Positions 60,252 through 64,000 of a DNA stretch of 64,000 bases are shown piece after piece; positions within the stretch are counted from its first letter, which is position 1; each line of letters opens with the position of its first letter. The stretch comes from Siphonodentalium dalli. Taxonomy: Eukaryota; Mollusca; Scaphopoda; Gadilida; Siphonodentaliidae. The position numbers were made by a program, and so were the translations under genes. The notes under the pieces are model-generated. The model saw nothing but the letters and a program-made list of their open reading frames with translations, ran no database searches and had not been told where the DNA came from. The stretch is from positions 68,541,675 through 68,605,674 of the forward strand of contig CP136065.1 of assembly GCA_032622095.1 (NCBI GenBank), given 5' to 3'.

Positions 60252-62110
60252 ATGGGTCGACTCTTCGTAACGTTGGTAGCCTGTGTATTCGTGGCACTAA
60301 ATGATCAACGTGAGTACAAACTTCGAATATCTTGAGCTGTCGAGGGGTAGTCCACTATTGTGGTGGATAAAGTAGCCAAATCTTGACTGGGCTTGATGTC
60401 TATTCACAGGGGCCTCGTGTGTGTAATACCCCGCCTCATCAAATTGTAATGAATCGCTAAATACACGTACAATGAAGGCCATTAACAACTTTTGTATAAC
60501 TAACGTAATTGAAAATGAGCTTATGAACAACTGGTATATTGGTTAGCCTCAACTTGAATATAAAAAATTCCTGCTTCCATATAAGACACGAAATTTGGTC
60601 TATTCATTTATAAACTAATTATCTCTTGTGTATACTAAAAGTACGTTCAAACACTCGCAAGTTTGTAGAAAACGGTATGGTACTAGAATAAGTACGTTTA
60701 TATTATGGCTCCATACGGTTTTTTACGACGATATACTTGAGAAACATTCCGTGCAAACTTACAAATAAGATCATGTCTTCCCTCCACTGAATAAATGACA
60801 ACAAAACACCTTTTGCATACTTGCCGCACGGACAGGCTCTAGATTTATTCATGTTCATATTTACAGACAAGACCTGACCACTAAAAATTGACATATATAT
60901 CCCCAGTTGCGACAGCAGACACGCCGGCAGAAACAACCGCATTCTGACTTGTTTTATATTTTGGAAAGTGGAAATCTGCGAACCAACCAAACGGGTGCGA
61001 ACTCTGTTTACATGGAAGGCGGTGGTTCTCGCCTTTTACATAATACCGTATGCCCTATATGTTTAGAGAAATGTTCAATGCCTGAACTAAAACAAAATTC
61101 ATACTTAGAAACAGATTTTCATGATGTAATTTCAAAAACTTTACAAAGAATATACTGTAAAATATATATCATATTTTAGAAACTTGACGAGCCGACGGCT
61201 GTACGCTAGAAAGTGGCGACACGCCCTGAACACGTGACACTCGGAATCAGAAACTCATTTCTGATTGGCCTTCACTGTCACGTGTTCGATAAACAACTCC
61301 AATTGCCCTGCCCATTTATTAACACGTATTTTCGCTCTTGTGCGAAACTCGAAAAACTATTATTATCTTAACAAAGTAAAACAAAGTTAATTAGTAGTTT
61401 TAAACTGGACGTACACGCGCTTTGCAGGTATACTAATGTAATAAAACAAAATATCACGGACATTGGGTGTAGAACAAAAATAACTCGTTGCATGTGATTA
61501 ATAATAATACAGGTACAACGTGTAACCTAAAACGTTCACACTTCAAACGTGTTGAATACAACACTTACATGATATATCAATAGTGTAATTCTCACAAAGC
61601 ATACATTGTGATATAAGTGATATAAAGGAAATACTCATATATATACATGTAATGTTCCCGCATATATATATTATTTCAGTATGCCATGCAGATAGCAGAT
61701 CGGTTTTCGTCAGTCATACGGGATACCCCAGCTTGGGTGTTCAAGACGTCATGCCATCTACACACGTCTATACAGATCATCCGCTCAGCATCGACTCAGG
61801 TCGTCAATACTACAGCGGCAACCAATTCGCATTCGATGAACCTGCCACTTTTGGTCAACAATTCGGTGCCCCTGCTTCATACAGTGGTGCGATCGTTGGA
61901 GATCGACTCAGGCATGTCGCTGAGCCATTGGTCAGAATGCCATACATGGGTACACGATTCGTTCGACCAACAAGATTCGTTCGACGTCCAAGATTCGTTC
62001 GACCAGTCAGCACCTTCAACAGCGTTAACCTCATGAGAGCTGTTCCGGTTCAGACCACCAATGTCGTTAGACCCGCCTTTCATGTAAGAAGATTCTGGCG
62101 AGAAGATTAG
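60252..62110 (+). CDS. Secreted basic RFVRP-repeat protein, copy D (two coding exons, inverted)
   Basis: Coding exons are 60252-60309 (58 nt) and 61680-62110 (431 nt), giving 162 aa plus stop; intron 2 is 60310-61679. The donor is C|GTGAGT and the acceptor TTTCAG|TATG. The signal peptide is identical in sequence to A and B (hydrophobic residues 4-16, putative cleavage after Ala23). The mature chain contains the RFVRP repeats at 112-128, Leu96 instead of Phe, and the ending RRFWRED. This copy lies on the opposite strand to A-C as one arm of the C/D palindrome. Intron 1 (59729-60237, 509 nt) is about 390 nt shorter than in the other copies through an internal deletion. The ATG has a favourable context (ACAAAATGG) and is preceded by the splice acceptor at 60236-60237. 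Confidence 0.78.
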
Positions 62111-63049
62111 TTCCCGTGTATATACATGTATATATATATATAATGTGATTCATAACGCGTGTGTCAGGACCAGAGTCATGGTGGAAATAATTGAATAACA
62201 TTTATAATTAGATTGGTGGAAACTCAGAAACATTTTAGAGGTAATCGAATAATAATAATAAGACATCAGCATACATGCACGTATACACATACCTGACGTT
62301 CTCCTGTATACTTCACCGACCGAATGAATTCTTGATAATGTTCTTTTTGATGTTGGCATCAAAAGCTGATATTTTGCGCACATTGATACATAATTTGCGT
62401 TGAGTCGTTCACTCTTCGAGTGAATCCTGTCTCACATATCGCCTAAAACGATAGCGACAAGATCTAAATATGATCACGAAGGGCGATTGGTTGGTAATGT
62501 TAATTGGATTTAGAAATGCACCCTTGTGTCGTTTATTATCTAAAGTAAGCAGGCGCAAACAGCATATTTACATATATATATGGTTCTCTATACGAATTGT
62601 ATCTGGAGAGTGTTCATTTGCAGTAAAATTGCTGAGAGTGCAATTTGGCTGTACTGGATGCCCGATCCAAAAGTTTCCATAAAAACTGGGAATAGTGGAT
62701 TTATCACCCTCAACTTCAACTATAATAGTTTAATATAATTGCAATAGTTGAAATCAGGATGTGCCTGACCTGTTTTTTTATTTTTGTATTACTAACTTGA
62801 AAGTTGAACATTTGTCTATGACAATATGACTCTGATCTGATGCATGCGTAATTATGTTTTGTCTCATGTTAATTAACGCGTGGCTGGTCCACACTTGTTT
62901 GTCATTACATATACCATCTTTTGAACGTTTTAGTAATAAATATCATTAGTTCACGAACGAGTTATTTGTTCTCATTACTAATAATATGAAAATTAACCCA
63001 CTTTAGGATCAAGGAGTGTTTATGTGAGTCCGTTGGGTTGGGTTCGTTG

Positions 63050-64000
63050 TGCGTTGGTGGTGGCGTTGCATTGGACACATAATACGCACGTAGTTAAATA
63101 GAGAAAGTCGGGGTTCATGATTAGATAGTGGTTGACATTCAAACGCAGTAACAGTTGATACTCGATGTTAAGATTACATTTCGAAATAACTATCCCGAGT
63201 TAATCGGAAGGGTGATAACTCTATATAGACATACTTTGACGAAATAAGCACTTTCACTCGAGGTGACAGACCGATCCAATTTTAGCCCGATCGGGCTATT
63301 ATAGATCGAAAGGTGGTTAACGTTCACCCAGACCTGTTTAAGATGTCTGATTTATAATGTTTACTTTAATTACATACAAATTAAGAATTTTGGTCAATTA
63401 TTTAATACATTCAGAGAAATTTCAATCCACGTGCATGCAATAGCTAGGTCGTAGAAATCCTGAAATCGAGGTATTAGACCTCGCATTAAGTACAACACAA
63501 CGATCGAGGTTCTATACTAATACTAATAATATAATATTGGTGTGATTCAGAGTGATTATATATCGATGATGGATAACTATAAAATAGAGTGGTAAAAATA
63601 ACCACTTGATTTTAGAGTTATCCATCTTCACCTTCGTCCGTTTGACCACGTGCTTCTGGTCCACAAACAATAGAAATAGTAAACTTCAAACATCGATATC
63701 TAATCACTCGAATCAAATATTTTTTACCCCCGAAGCCAAAGAATAGTAATTTAGGAGCGTCTGATCGGATTGAGTACCTTTAACTCAGTGTCTTTATGGG
63801 AGATAAAATATTAATATGTTATGTTATTTTGTTGGTACAGCTACGAGCACATAATACGCTTACAATTAGATAGCGAAATATACTTAATAAGAGTTCACGA
63901 TTAGATAGCGATTGCTATTCATTAGCAGTCACAGATGCCAATAGAGGTGAGGATTATATTTCGAAATGAGCAACCTGAGTTAATCGGAAGGGTGATAAAT
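63050..64000 (-). repeat. Two R elements and the junction fold-back element, inverted, at the window end
   Basis: In reverse complement, 63050-63245 matches the R element at a unit start, 63555-63715 the fold-back element and 63845-64000 the R element at a unit end. This is the same order as at the B/C junction (47970-48920), so another unit should begin beyond the window. Confidence 0.7.

Larger units (their letters stand above)
48467..64000. repeat. Palindromic pair: unit C (to about 58290) and inverted unit D (from about 58886)
   Basis: Unit C begins like A and B, carries gene copy C and ends about 0.7 kb beyond the promoter-upstream region. After a spacer of about 600 bp the same sequence returns in inverted orientation with gene copy D. 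The reverse complement of 63540-64000 matches the end of unit B (about 47970-48460), so the inverted side continues into a further unit outside the window. The left arm is interrupted by the element at 52808-57420. Confidence 0.82.

Noticed and set aside
62470-62682. 70-codon frame in the 3' flank of D (also in C)
   Set aside because: Contains an AT microsatellite, is disrupted in A, and has no supporting signals.

Overview
This is eukaryotic, AT-rich, non-coding-dominated DNA, most likely from a marine invertebrate. A mollusc or similar lophotrochozoan is my best guess, from the repeat style, the LINE types and the absence of dense coding. I cannot name the species. No bacterial operons, rRNA, tRNA or CRISPR arrays were seen.

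The biological core is one small gene present four times: A (minus, 10059-13402), B (minus, 30519-33862), C (minus, 49857-52672) and D (plus, about 59700-62110). Each copy has a TATA box, a tiny non-coding leader exon, a second exon coding a signal peptide, and a third exon coding the mature protein, all with GT-AG splice sites. The product is a 162-163 aa secreted, cysteine-free protein with a very basic C-terminal half built on an RFVRP-type repeat. I do not recognise the family.

Layout. Positions 1-8414 are single-copy for this window: decayed tandem repeats, a nested inverted-repeat structure (about 2.9-8.3 kb) and a 105-bp satellite. Positions 8415-29100 are unit A and 29107-48466 are unit B, a head-to-tail segmental duplication of about 20 kb. 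From 48467 a third copy (C) runs to about 58290. It is followed by a spacer of about 600 bp and then by the same sequence in inverted orientation (D, about 58886-64000), so C and D form a large palindrome. The last 460 bases show that the inverted side runs into another unit beyond the window.

The copies differ by dated insertions. A and B share a 377-bp Harbinger-like element inside intron 2 and a 1.35-kb hAT-like element upstream of the promoter, both missing from C and D. Only A carries a 2.7-kb LINE-containing insertion, a LINE 3' end and an extra hairpin element. Only B carries a 1.08-kb insertion with a perfect 46-bp hairpin. Only C carries a 4.6-kb transposon-like element with perfect 54-bp terminal inverted repeats, which encloses a broken LINE and sits about 110 bp upstream of the copy C TATA box.

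Copy B is a mosaic: exon 3 and its 3' flank resemble C/D, whereas exons 1-2 and everything upstream resemble A. One unequal crossover in intron 2 between an A-type and a C-type gene would create both hybrid gene B and the 20-kb duplication. The rest of each unit is repeats: TTAA-flanked MITEs carrying a 69-bp near-perfect palindrome, a 140-147-bp tandem repeat, and a GC-richer 354-bp tandem array with an inverted single unit and a 10-bp minisatellite at its ends.
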